A DNA stretch of 26,896 nt from contig CAZVRZ010000073.1 in the NCBI GenBank assembly GCA_964629965.1, forward strand, positions 1 to 26,896, written 5' to 3'. The translations under genes and the position numbers were made by a program. This stretch comes from CAZVRZ01 sp964629965. Lineage in GTDB: Bacteria; Chloroflexota; Anaerolineae; Anaerolineales; UBA4823. Position 1 is the stretch's first letter; each line of letters begins with the position of its first letter. The notes below the pieces were generated by a model. It did no database searches. It was not told where the DNA came from and saw nothing but the letters and a program-made list of their open reading frames with translations. Of this stretch, positions 16,053 through 22,416 are shown in pieces.

Positions 16053-16535
16053 TCACGCCCAGGTATCGAGGCGCTCGCCGCGTACTTTTTCGTGCAGCTT
16101 CATAATGCCATCGATCAGCGCCTCAGGGCGCGGGGGACAGCCTGCTATATAAACATCAACTGGAACCACCTCGTCCACGCCTTGCATGATGGCGTAATTG
16201 TTGAACACACCTCCACAGGAGGCACAATCTCCCATGGCAATGACCCATTTTGGATCGGGCATTTGATCATACAAGCGCCGTAAAACCGGCGCCATCTTGC
16301 GCGAAACCCTTCCTGCCACGATCATGAGATCCGACTGGCGCGGACTGGGACGCATCAATTCCATGCCAAAACGGCTCATATCGTAATGAGAGGCCTGGGT
16401 AGCCATCATTTCTATGGCGCAGCAGGCCAGGCCGAACAACATGGGCCACATGGCGTTGGTGCGTGCCCAATTGACTACATCTTCCAGGCGGGCGGTGACT
16501 GCTCCCAGGTTGCCGGCTTTCTGCTCTATTCCCAT
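16053..16535 (-). CDS. nuoB: NADH-quinone oxidoreductase subunit B
   Basis: NuoB holds cluster N2, the last iron-sulfur centre before quinone. All ligands are visible in the 160-residue product: the tandem cysteines in FGLACCAIEMMA (about residues 35-46), the cysteine in MGDCASCGG (about 101-109), and GCPPRPEALIDGI near 135-147. ATG at 16535 (MGIEQK) is chosen because AGGAG lies 7 nt upstream and the family N-terminus fits. A longer frame to 16661 lies inside nuoA and is rejected. The start overlaps the nuoA stop by 10 bp, indicating coupling. A 48-bp gap without a clear feature separates it from nuoC. Confidence 0.96.
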   Translation of the reverse strand: MGIEQKAGNLGAVTARLEDVVNWARTNAMWPMLFGLACCAIEMMATQASHYDMSRFGMELMRPSPRQSDLMIVAGRVSRKMAPVLRRLYDQMPDPKWVIAMGDCASCGGVFNNYAIMQGVDEVVPVDVYIAGCPPRPEALIDGIMKLHEKVRGERLDTWA

Positions 16536-16927
16536 TCCAGGGCTCCTTTCTTCCAGGCATACGCAAAGCCAACCAACAGGACGGCAATGAAGGTGAGCAT
16601 TTCCACAAGAGCAAAGCCGCCTGCTCCCATGCCGATAAAAGTTCGCAAAGAGACTGCCCAAGGCAGGAAGAAAACCACCTCGATATCGAACAGGATAAAT
16701 AAAACTGCGACCAGGTAAAACCGTACGGAGATGCGCCGGATTCCAGGGCCGATGGGTTTCATGCCCGATTCATAAGGTTCTGATTTGCGTGGAGTGGGGC
16801 GGCGCGGGCCAAAGAGATTGCCAAGCCCTATGGCGATTATGGCGACTATAATTGCCAGGATAATGACGATGGCTAATGGAGCAAACTCATTCAGCGTAAC
16901 GCCAATCAAAGGCGATAGGTACATCAT
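16526..16927 (-). CDS. nuoA: NADH-quinone oxidoreductase subunit A
   Basis: NuoA is a three-helix membrane subunit at the junction with the peripheral arm. The 133-residue product shows the family motif KSEPYESGMKPIGPGIRRISVRFYLVAVLFILFDIEVVFFLPWAV (about residues 48-90, shown here to mark the cysteine-less variant of the usual YECG). Two ATGs are adjacent (16927 and 16924); AGGAG is 3 nt before the first and 6 nt before the second, so the second may be used. It is the first gene of the operon, 66-69 nt downstream of the -10 element at 16993-16998. Confidence 0.95.
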   Translation of the reverse strand: MMYLSPLIGVTLNEFAPLAIVIILAIIVAIIAIGLGNLFGPRRPTPRKSEPYESGMKPIGPGIRRISVRFYLVAVLFILFDIEVVFFLPWAVSLRTFIGMGAGGFALVEMLTFIAVLLVGFAYAWKKGALEWE

Positions 16928-16940
16928 GGTCTCCTAATGA

Positions 16941-16975
16941 ACAGTGTTTTTCACCGTCTTTGTATTGTTCACTGT
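16941..16975 (-). promoter_or_regulatory. Inverted repeat in the nuoA leader
   Basis: ACAGTG (16941-16946) and CACTGT (16970-16975) form one dyad. TGAACA and TGTTCA, which overlap the same arms, form an alternative one. It lies between the predicted transcription start (near 16986) and the nuoA start, so it could be a leader stem or a protein site. No regulator is recognised. Confidence 0.35.
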
Positions 16976-16992
16976 AAAGCCCTGGCGCTAAA

Positions 16993-17021
16993 AGTTTATC
17001 ATGAGAGGCACAGCGTGTCAA
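16993..17021 (-). promoter_or_regulatory. Sigma-A promoter of the nuo operon
   Basis: On the minus strand, TTGACA (17021-17016) is a perfect -35 and TAAACT (16998-16993) a good -10, with a 17-bp spacer. Transcription would start near 16986 and give a leader of about 60 nt. It lies in the 123-bp gap between rpoD and nuoA. No clear rpoD terminator precedes it (only TTTTGG/CCAAAA at 17022-17035), so read-through from dnaG-rpoD is possible. Confidence 0.8.
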
Positions 17022-17050
17022 TTTTGGCCCCAAAAAAGATAAAGCTAAAG

Positions 17051-18817
17051 CTAGCCTAAATAGTCTCGCAGGAAGCGACTGCGAGTGGGGTGACGCAGTT
17101 TTCGCAGCGCCTTGGCTTCGATCTGGCGGATGCGCTCGCGGGTGACGTTGAACTGCTGTCCAACTTCCTCCAGCGTATGATCTTTACCATCCAATAAACC
17201 GAAACGCATTTCTAAAACTTCTCGTTCTCTTTCTGAAAGGACGGCCAAGGCGTTTTGAACCTGTTCGCGCAGCATATCACGCGCCGCCGCATCCATCGGC
17301 TCCAGGGCATCTTCATCTTCCAGGAAATCGCCCAATTGGCTGCTATCTTCATTACCCACTGGCGATTCGAGCGAGATGGGTTCCTCTGATGCACGCAGCA
17401 CGCGGCTTACCTTGGCAGCAGCGCGCTGCAGGCGCCGGCGCACATCGGCTGGGATGGGTTTGCCCTCCGATTGGGAGCGCAGGATGGTTTGCCCGTCTTG
17501 CGGGTCAACGAAGCCGGCCTCCAGAGCCAGTTCTTCCATCGATGGATTGCGTCCTAATTCTTGGATCAGCTTACGCTGGACGCGCAGCAGGCGGTTGATC
17601 GATTCGAAAATGTGCACCGGGATACGGATGGTGCGAGCCTGGTCGGCGATCGAGCGGCTGATCGATTGACGGATCCACCAGGTGGCATAGGTGCTGAATT
17701 TATAGCCTCGGGTGGGATCGAATTTCGATACTGCCCGCAGCAGCCCGATGTTACCTTCCTGGATCAAATCCAGGAAGGAACTGCCGCGTCCGATGTAGCG
17801 TTTTGCTACACTGACGACCAGGCGCAAGTTGGAGCGGATAATAACCTGGCGAGCATCATTGGCGCGCAAGCGCATTTCCTCCAGTTCAATCTGCAGGATA
17901 TGTTCTTCGGGTAGAAAATTTTGGAAGGTTGCTTCGGTTGGCAGCAGGTCAACCTTCGCATTGCTCTGGGAGGCCTGCAGCATCTTTTTATTGATGAAAG
18001 CGAGCATTTTCTGGGCAGTGAAAGGCGGCATCAAATACAAACAAACAAAAATAGTAAAGGCCTGCCGGGCCACGTTATCCCAATAGGAGACCTTTCCCCA
18101 CTCACCGTTATCGAGGTATGAACGCAGGTATGAAGGGATCGCGCTTTCCCAGGTTTGCTGCAGCATCTGGGATTCGACCAGGATCAATCCCAGGTCTGGG
18201 CAGGGATATTCCAGGCGACCGGTGTCTTCCTGCAATCGTTTCCAGGCAGTGATCAATTCTTCATAAACTGCCTGGAACAGGCTGTGAAAAAAATAGGGTT
18301 GTTGGCGGGAGCGAACCATGCGCGCCAATGTTTCGATCTGCTCCACGGCTTTCATGCGCGTGGCAAGCCAGAATTCGCGATCTACATCCAGTAATTCGAT
18401 TTCACCGATTTCTTTCAGATATAACCGGACAGGGTCTTCGCTTAGTTCCATCACCAATCCGGGCTGGTCGAGCAGCCGATCTGAGTACAGATCTAGTAGT
18501 TCTTCTTTATCAATATCTTCCTCCAGGCCATTGCTCGCACTTGCCAGGCTTTGCTCATCGGGCTCTTCCAGCATCACATCTTCACCATCTGATGTGCTGG
18601 TTAGCGCCTCCAGATCTTCATCCATGGGATCGGTGTTGTCGATATCTAACGCATCGAGAGCGGCTTTTGTTACCGCAGGTGTTTTCTCAACGTGTGGCTT
18701 GGGATCTGAGCTGAGTACAACTGAGTTGGGTACAACTCTTGCTGAGCTTTTACGGCGCGGCCTCGGGCGAGGCGTGGCATTCGTGGGCTGATCTTCTCTG
18801 GTTCCTCGTTTGGGCAT
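17051..18817 (-). CDS. rpoD: Primary RNA polymerase sigma factor (RpoD/SigA)
   Basis: This is the housekeeping sigma factor, directing RNA polymerase to -35/-10 promoters. In the 588-residue product region 1.2 is at about 120-155 (DPVRLYLKEIGEIELLD). A long variable segment at about 160-310 replaces the usual non-conserved region. Regions 2.1-2.4 include NLRLVVSVAKRYIGRG, FLDLIQEGNIGLLRAVSKFD and YKFSTYATWWIRQSISRSI. Region 3 follows, and region 4 ends in TLEEVGQQFNVTRERIRQIE. The acidic N-terminus carries two tandem family A repeats read VVPNSVVLSS (about 27-37), outside all conserved regions. ATG at 18817 has AAGGAA 8 nt upstream and lies 12 nt after dnaG, so the two genes form an operon. 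Confidence 0.96.
   Translation of the reverse strand: MPKRGTREDQPTNATPRPRPRRKSSARVVPNSVVLSSDPKPHVEKTPAVTKAALDALDIDNTDPMDEDLEALTSTSDGEDVMLEEPDEQSLASASNGLEEDIDKEELLDLYSDRLLDQPGLVMELSEDPVRLYLKEIGEIELLDVDREFWLATRMKAVEQIETLARMVRSRQQPYFFHSLFQAVYEELITAWKRLQEDTGRLEYPCPDLGLILVESQMLQQTWESAIPSYLRSYLDNGEWGKVSYWDNVARQAFTIFVCLYLMPPFTAQKMLAFINKKMLQASQSNAKVDLLPTEATFQNFLPEEHILQIELEEMRLRANDARQVIIRSNLRLVVSVAKRYIGRGSSFLDLIQEGNIGLLRAVSKFDPTRGYKFSTYATWWIRQSISRSIADQARTIRIPVHIFESINRLLRVQRKLIQELGRNPSMEELALEAGFVDPQDGQTILRSQSEGKPIPADVRRRLQRAAAKVSRVLRASEEPISLESPVGNEDSSQLGDFLEDEDALEPMDAAARDMLREQVQNALAVLSEREREVLEMRFGLLDGKDHTLEEVGQQFNVTRERIRQIEAKALRKLRHPTRSRFLRDYLG
18708..18738. repeat. Two tandem family A repeats inside rpoD
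   Basis: Units at 18708-18722 (GAGCTGAGTACAACT, one stem change) and 18723-18738 (GAGTTGGGTACAACTC) with a 15-bp period. They lie in the N-terminal linker of the primary sigma factor, in the VVPNS reading frame. Confidence 0.88.
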
Positions 18818-18829
18818 ATATTTGTTTCC

Positions 18830-20839
18830 TTATTGAGACGAGCGCGTGGCCAGGGTTCGGTTCGTATAACGCCCCAGGGCCTGGTTGATATTGCGCAGTG
18901 CCTGGCTGTATTCCTTGACTTGCTTGTTCAGGTCTGCAACCGTGTTCTTGTCCAGGGTAATCGCTGCCGCGGCCGCCGGGCGATCTGCATCTGTCTCTTG
19001 CGCCTGAGTTGAGTACAACTCTTGTTGTAAATACCGGCAAAAGTCCAGGCCTTCGTGCACAAAATGCTCCCGCATGGACAGGATCGTACGCACCAGATCT
19101 TCCAGCACGCGTTCTTCCACCGGGTCCATATTTTCGGTGCGTTTGAGCAGTTCATCTGCCTTATCCATCATCGGGAAAGAAAGGCCGTTCAGAACAAAAT
19201 TCAATGGCTCATCCATATTCTGGTCGAGTGATTCGATGATCAGTTGAAAGATGGCCTGGTGTTCGCTGCGCTGGAAATCTTGCCAGGAGATGCGCGGCAG
19301 ACGGTGTTCCAGCATGGCGCGGTCTACCCGGTATAACATATCTGGGCGGCGCATTAGCACGCCCAGGCAATGCGCTTCGAGCAGTGTGCCAGGCGAAGTT
19401 GAGCCGAGAGCCTCGGCGTTCTGTACGCTGGATGTGGTAGATGCGCCCTTTGGCCGGGTGCTGTTCTGAAATCGAGAGGTGCGCCGGGGTTTGGTTGGCC
19501 GTTGATCGGGTGTGCCGCTCAGCAGGGCGCGTTCATCTACTCGCAGCAGGCGCGCCAGCCGCTGCCGGTATGTTTCACGCTCAATAGAATTGGCTATGTC
19601 CTCGATCAGGGGAATAACCTGGCGGGCAATGGAGCTTTTGACCTTGGGATCATCCAGGTTTTGCCCGGCTGCCAGCGTCTCCATCACGTGAGTGATCACG
19701 GGTTTGGCCTCCGCCAGGATGCGTTCCCATTCGGCCGGGTCGCGGTTAACCACTTCGTCTGGATCCATCCCATCTGGCAGGGTGGTGACGCGGATATCGG
19801 CTTGCAGACGGGCTTCGTGACTGAGCAGGCCGCGGGCGTCAAAGACTGGGTCGCTCTCGCGATCTAGCGCCTGGCGAGCGATTTGCAAGCCGCGCAGGGT
19901 GGCTTTGGCGCCGGCCGCGTCTGGATCGAGCGCCAGGATAATGCGACGGGTGTAGCGCTTGATCAGGTAAAGCTGCTGCTCGGTCAATGCGGTGCCCATG
20001 GGCGAAACAGCGTTGGCGTAACCGGCCTGGTGAAGGGCAATCACATCCAGGTAACCTTCTACCAAAACTACCTGGTCGCGGGCGCGGATGTCGCGGCGGG
20101 CGCGATCCAGACCGTACAACAGGCGGCTTTTATCAAAAAGATCTGTTTGCGGAGAATTCAAGAACTTGGGCACATCTTCAGGGTTGAGGATGCGCGCCCC
20201 GAAGCCTGCCATCAGGCCCTGCTCGTTGCGAATGGGAAAGGTGATGCGGTGGCGGAAACGATCGTAGATGCCTCCGCTGTCGCGTGCGGATACCATGCCG
20301 GCCTCAAGCAAATCCTTTTCCGAAAAACCGCGCCCGATCAAATGTTTCAGGCAAGCATCCCAGCTATGCGGGGCGTAGCCCAAGCCGAAAGCCTCGATGA
20401 TCTCGTCTTTCAATCCGCGAGCATGCAGGTATTCCAATGCCTGCTGCCCAGGCGGGGTGTTGAGCAGGTTGTGACGGAAGAAATTAACCGCTTCTTCCAG
20501 TAATTCTCGCAGGCGTTCGTGTTCGTCTGCCGCAGACCGTTCTTGCGGGGTGACCGGGCGCAACTGTACGCCGGCCTTCTCTGCCAGGTAGGTGAGCGCC
20601 TGTGAAAAATCCCAACCCTCCTTTTTCATGACATAACGAAAAATGTCACCACCCTCGTTGCATTGTCCAAAGCAGCGCCACGTGCCGGTCTCTGGAAAGA
20701 CAACGAAGGCCGGGGTGCGCGTGTTGGAATGAAACGGGCAGAAGCCGGTGTAACTCTTGCCGGCGCGGCGCAACTGTACCGTTTCGGAAACCAGGTCGAC
20801 GATATTAATGCGAGTCTTGATTTCATCAATCGAGGACAT
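18830..20839 (-). CDS. dnaG: DNA primase
   Basis: DnaG makes RNA primers for lagging-strand synthesis. The 669-residue product starts with a CHC2 zinc finger (GFCPFHSNT at about 38-46 and WRCFGQCNEGGD at about 59-70, where the last pair is CxxxC rather than the commoner CxxC). The RNA polymerase core and toprim domain follow, with VVLVEGYLDVIALHQAGY and ILALDPDAAGAKA carrying the catalytic acidic residues. A low-complexity linker (about 430-480) leads to a C-terminal DnaB-interaction region. A family A copy gives ELYSTQ at about 607-612, in the C-terminal part. The start matches the family N-terminus (MSSIDEIKTRINIVDLVSE) but has no Shine-Dalgarno. It is divergent from the HTH-DUF2087 operon. 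Confidence 0.96.
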   Translation of the reverse strand: MSSIDEIKTRINIVDLVSETVQLRRAGKSYTGFCPFHSNTRTPAFVVFPETGTWRCFGQCNEGGDIFRYVMKKEGWDFSQALTYLAEKAGVQLRPVTPQERSAADEHERLRELLEEAVNFFRHNLLNTPPGQQALEYLHARGLKDEIIEAFGLGYAPHSWDACLKHLIGRGFSEKDLLEAGMVSARDSGGIYDRFRHRITFPIRNEQGLMAGFGARILNPEDVPKFLNSPQTDLFDKSRLLYGLDRARRDIRARDQVVLVEGYLDVIALHQAGYANAVSPMGTALTEQQLYLIKRYTRRIILALDPDAAGAKATLRGLQIARQALDRESDPVFDARGLLSHEARLQADIRVTTLPDGMDPDEVVNRDPAEWERILAEAKPVITHVMETLAAGQNLDDPKVKSSIARQVIPLIEDIANSIERETYRQRLARLLRVDERALLSGTPDQRPTKPRRTSRFQNSTRPKGASTTSSVQNAEALGSTSPGTLLEAHCLGVLMRRPDMLYRVDRAMLEHRLPRISWQDFQRSEHQAIFQLIIESLDQNMDEPLNFVLNGLSFPMMDKADELLKRTENMDPVEERVLEDLVRTILSMREHFVHEGLDFCRYLQQELYSTQAQETDADRPAAAAAITLDKNTVADLNKQVKEYSQALRNINQALGRYTNRTLATRSSQ
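19006..19021. repeat. Family A repeat inside dnaG
   Basis: GAGTTGAGTACAACTC, the AGTA-loop variant. It is read in the ELYSTQ frame near the DnaG C-terminus. Only this copy and the nuoN copy use this frame. Confidence 0.85.
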
Positions 20840-20848
20840 ATGGAGTCA

Positions 20849-20854
20849 ATTATA
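20849..20854 (-). promoter_or_regulatory. Candidate -10 element of dnaG, suggesting a leaderless mRNA
   Basis: A perfect TATAAT on the minus strand ends 10 nt before the dnaG ATG (20839). Transcription would begin within about 3 nt of the start codon, which fits the missing Shine-Dalgarno. No good -35 lies at 16-18 bp (TTGATG is 23 bp away), so the call is moderate. Confidence 0.5.
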
Positions 20855-20903
20855 CACGCGCCTTTCTATTTGATATTCATCAAGCAGCGCACATAAATCA
20901 CCC

Positions 20904-20932
20904 TTGTCAAATTAGTTCTATTCTACTATAAT
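20904..20932 (+). promoter_or_regulatory. Promoter of the HTH-DUF2087 operon
   Basis: TTGTCA (20904-20909) and a perfect TATAAT (20927-20932) are spaced by 17 bp. The -10 overlaps the left arm of the palindrome at 20929-20958, so a bound repressor would block polymerase. Confidence 0.75.
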
Positions 20933-20958
20933 CAATTCGATGGATATCGAATTGATTA
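20929..20958 (+). promoter_or_regulatory. Perfect 30-bp palindromic operator upstream of the HTH-DUF2087 genes
   Basis: TAATCAATTCGAT, then GGAT, then ATCGAATTGATTA: two exact 13-bp arms with a 4-bp centre. It covers the -10 and the predicted start of transcription and ends 14 bp before the first ATG. Size and position are typical of an ArsR/MarR-type dimer site, so autorepression by one or both downstream HTH proteins is the simplest reading; this is inferred. Confidence 0.7.
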
Positions 20959-20971
20959 CCGGAGGATCGAA

Positions 20972-21553
20972 ATGGACGGGCCAATTGCTAACGATGAGCG
21001 CCTGCTGAATTTTTTCAAAGCCCTGGCAGATGCTAACCGCTTGAAGATGGTTGGCCTGCTGGCTCAACAGTCCTACACGGTGGAGCAATTGGCAGCGCTG
21101 TTGAATTTGCGCCCTTCCACCGTTTCGCATCACCTGGCGCGCCTGGCGGAAGCGGAATTGGTCAGTGCGCGAGCAGATAGTTATTACAATGTCTATTCGC
21201 TGGAAGTGGATGCGCTGAAAAGTGTGGCGCAGCTGCTGCTGGTGCGCGACCGCCTGCCGGGGATTGCAGCAGATGTGGATACAGATGCGTTCGATCAAAA
21301 GGTGATCCGGGATTACAGCCTGCCGGATGGTCGCTTGAAAATTATCCCGGCGCAGCGCAAAAAACTGGAAGTGATCCTGCGTCACCTGGCGCGGGCATTT
21401 GAACCGGGGAGGCATTACCCGGAGAAGGAAGTCAACGAGATTTTACGCCGTTATCATGATGATACTGCCAGCCTGCGGCGCGAGTTGGTTGGCGCCCGTT
21501 TGTTGGCGCGCCAGAGCGGTGAGTACTGGCGAGTGGAAGAACATAAATTTTGA
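20972..21553 (+). CDS. ArsR-like HTH regulator with C-terminal DUF2087 domain (copy 1)
   Basis: This 193-residue protein has two parts. Residues about 8-95 form a winged helix-turn-helix of ArsR type (LLNFFKALADANRLKMVGLL, then a recognition helix in LRPSTVSHHLARLAEAELV). Residues about 105-190 match DUF2087: RDYSLPDGRLKIIPAQRKK, FEPGRHYPEKEVNEILRRY, DTASLRRELV and GEYWRVE. DUF2087 has no firmly established role; it may sense a ligand or mediate contacts. There is no cysteine metal site of the classical ArsR kind. The start has GGAGG 7 nt upstream. The gene lies just after a perfect palindrome and is followed by a paralogue, which suggests an autoregulated pair. Confidence 0.88.
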   Translation: MDGPIANDERLLNFFKALADANRLKMVGLLAQQSYTVEQLAALLNLRPSTVSHHLARLAEAELVSARADSYYNVYSLEVDALKSVAQLLLVRDRLPGIAADVDTDAFDQKVIRDYSLPDGRLKIIPAQRKKLEVILRHLARAFEPGRHYPEKEVNEILRRYHDDTASLRRELVGARLLARQSGEYWRVEEHKF

Positions 21554-21570
21554 GATCAGGAAGGATTGAC

Positions 21571-22146
21571 ATGGAGACTACTGGGACAACCCCCGGACCG
21601 ATCGAAGAACAGGTTTGGGATTTCTTTAAAACGTTTGTTGATATTGACCGGCTGCGGATTGCCGGCCTGTTAGGTTTGGAGGCTGCCAGCCTTTCATCAT
21701 TGGCAGCTAAGTTGAATCTGCGCCCGCAAGCGGTTCTGAATCACCTGGAACGACTGGCCGCGCAGGACCTGGTGCGCGAGCATGATGGCCTTTACGAACT
21801 GAATAGAGAGACATTCGAGAATCTGGCGCGCCAGTTATTGGAAAATCGCCGCCCGCGGGTTAAAGAAGAAGACCTCCAGGGCGATGAGTTCGATCGTAAG
21901 ATACAGCGAGATTTTTGTACACCGGATGGGCGCTTCAAAGCGCTGCCATCTCAACAGAAAAAACTGACGGTGCTGCTGCGTCTTGCCGCCCAGGCCTTCG
22001 AGCCAGGCGTTGAGTACCCGGAAAAACAGGTGAATGAACTGCTGCGCCGTTATTACGGTGATACGGCCTCGCTGCGGCGTTACATGGTGGATGCCGGCCT
22101 GTTGCAGCGCAATATGGGTGTGTATAAGCTGGTCACCCCCCACTAA
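21571..22146 (+). CDS. ArsR-like HTH regulator with C-terminal DUF2087 domain (copy 2)
   Basis: This 191-residue protein has the same order of domains as its upstream neighbour and clear similarity throughout: winged HTH at about 10-85 (FKTFVDIDRLRIAGLLGLE, LRPQAVLNHLERLAAQDLV) and DUF2087 at about 105-188 (RDFCTPDGRFKALPSQQKK, FEPGVEYPEKQVNELLRRYYGDTASLRRYMV). It is a tandem duplicate that has diverged, mostly in the HTH. ATG at 21571 is preferred over one at 21550 that overlaps the previous stop, because GGAAGG lies 6-7 nt upstream. The two regulators may form heterodimers or control each other. A decayed GyrI-like gene follows directly. Confidence 0.87.
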   Translation: METTGTTPGPIEEQVWDFFKTFVDIDRLRIAGLLGLEAASLSSLAAKLNLRPQAVLNHLERLAAQDLVREHDGLYELNRETFENLARQLLENRRPRVKEEDLQGDEFDRKIQRDFCTPDGRFKALPSQQKKLTVLLRLAAQAFEPGVEYPEKQVNELLRRYYGDTASLRRYMVDAGLLQRNMGVYKLVTPH

Positions 22147-22151
22147 CAGGA

Positions 22152-22319
22152 GGCGGTCGTGCCGGCGAAACGGTCGATCGCATGTATAGGGATTGGCTGC
22201 CCACGAGCGGGTATGATGTGGACGGCCGCCCAGCGATGGAAATCTACTACGCCTCGCCCAGCAAACCGGCAGGAACCTGGATCACAATGGATTATTGTAT
22301 CCCGGTGAAACCAGCCTGA
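22152..22319 (+). pseudogene. C-terminal remnant of a GyrI-like (effector-binding) domain protein
   Basis: The frame ending at 22319 reads GETVDRMYRDWLPTSGY, then DVDGRPAMEIYYASP and DYCIPVKPA. This pattern is typical of the end of GyrI-like/AraC effector-binding domains, in which a WLP.SGY segment is followed by an (M/F)E(I/V)Y strand and a final (D)IxxPV. Only about 55 of the usual 150 or so residues remain. A strong AGGAGG with a GTG start (22159) sits just upstream but in another frame, which ends out of phase at 22299-22301 after unrelated sequence. The simplest reading is an internal deletion that joined the gene's start to its tail out of frame. The intact protein would have been the third gene of the regulator operon. 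Confidence 0.65.
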
Positions 22320-22340
22320 GGCGAAAGACATACTTCCAGA

Positions 22341-22393
22341 ATGAAATGAGGGATACTGGTGGGATGCAATCCCGCCAACATCCCTCATTTCAT
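22341..22393. terminator. 53-nt two-part hairpin between convergent operons
   Basis: The outer stem is exact over 14 bp: ATGAAATGAGGGAT (22341-22354) with ATCCCTCATTTCAT (22380-22393). Inside, TGGTGGGAT (22357-22365) pairs with ATCCCGCCA (22369-22377) with one G-T pair around a GCA loop. It sits between the plus-strand regulator operon and the minus-strand DUF711 gene and may terminate both. Neither side has a strong T-run, so a mobile or REP-like palindrome is an alternative. Confidence 0.6.
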
Positions 22394-22416
22394 CATTTAT
22401 AGGGGGCGATTAATCC

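Noticed and set aside
16536..16661. Extended nuoB start inside nuoA
   Set aside because: The extra residues are out-of-frame nuoA sequence with no family likeness; the ATG at 16535 has AGGAG at 7 nt.
17022..17035. rpoD terminator TTTTGGCCCCAAAA
   Set aside because: The palindrome leaves only a 2-nt loop and there is no GC-rich stem with a following T-run, so termination is not supported.
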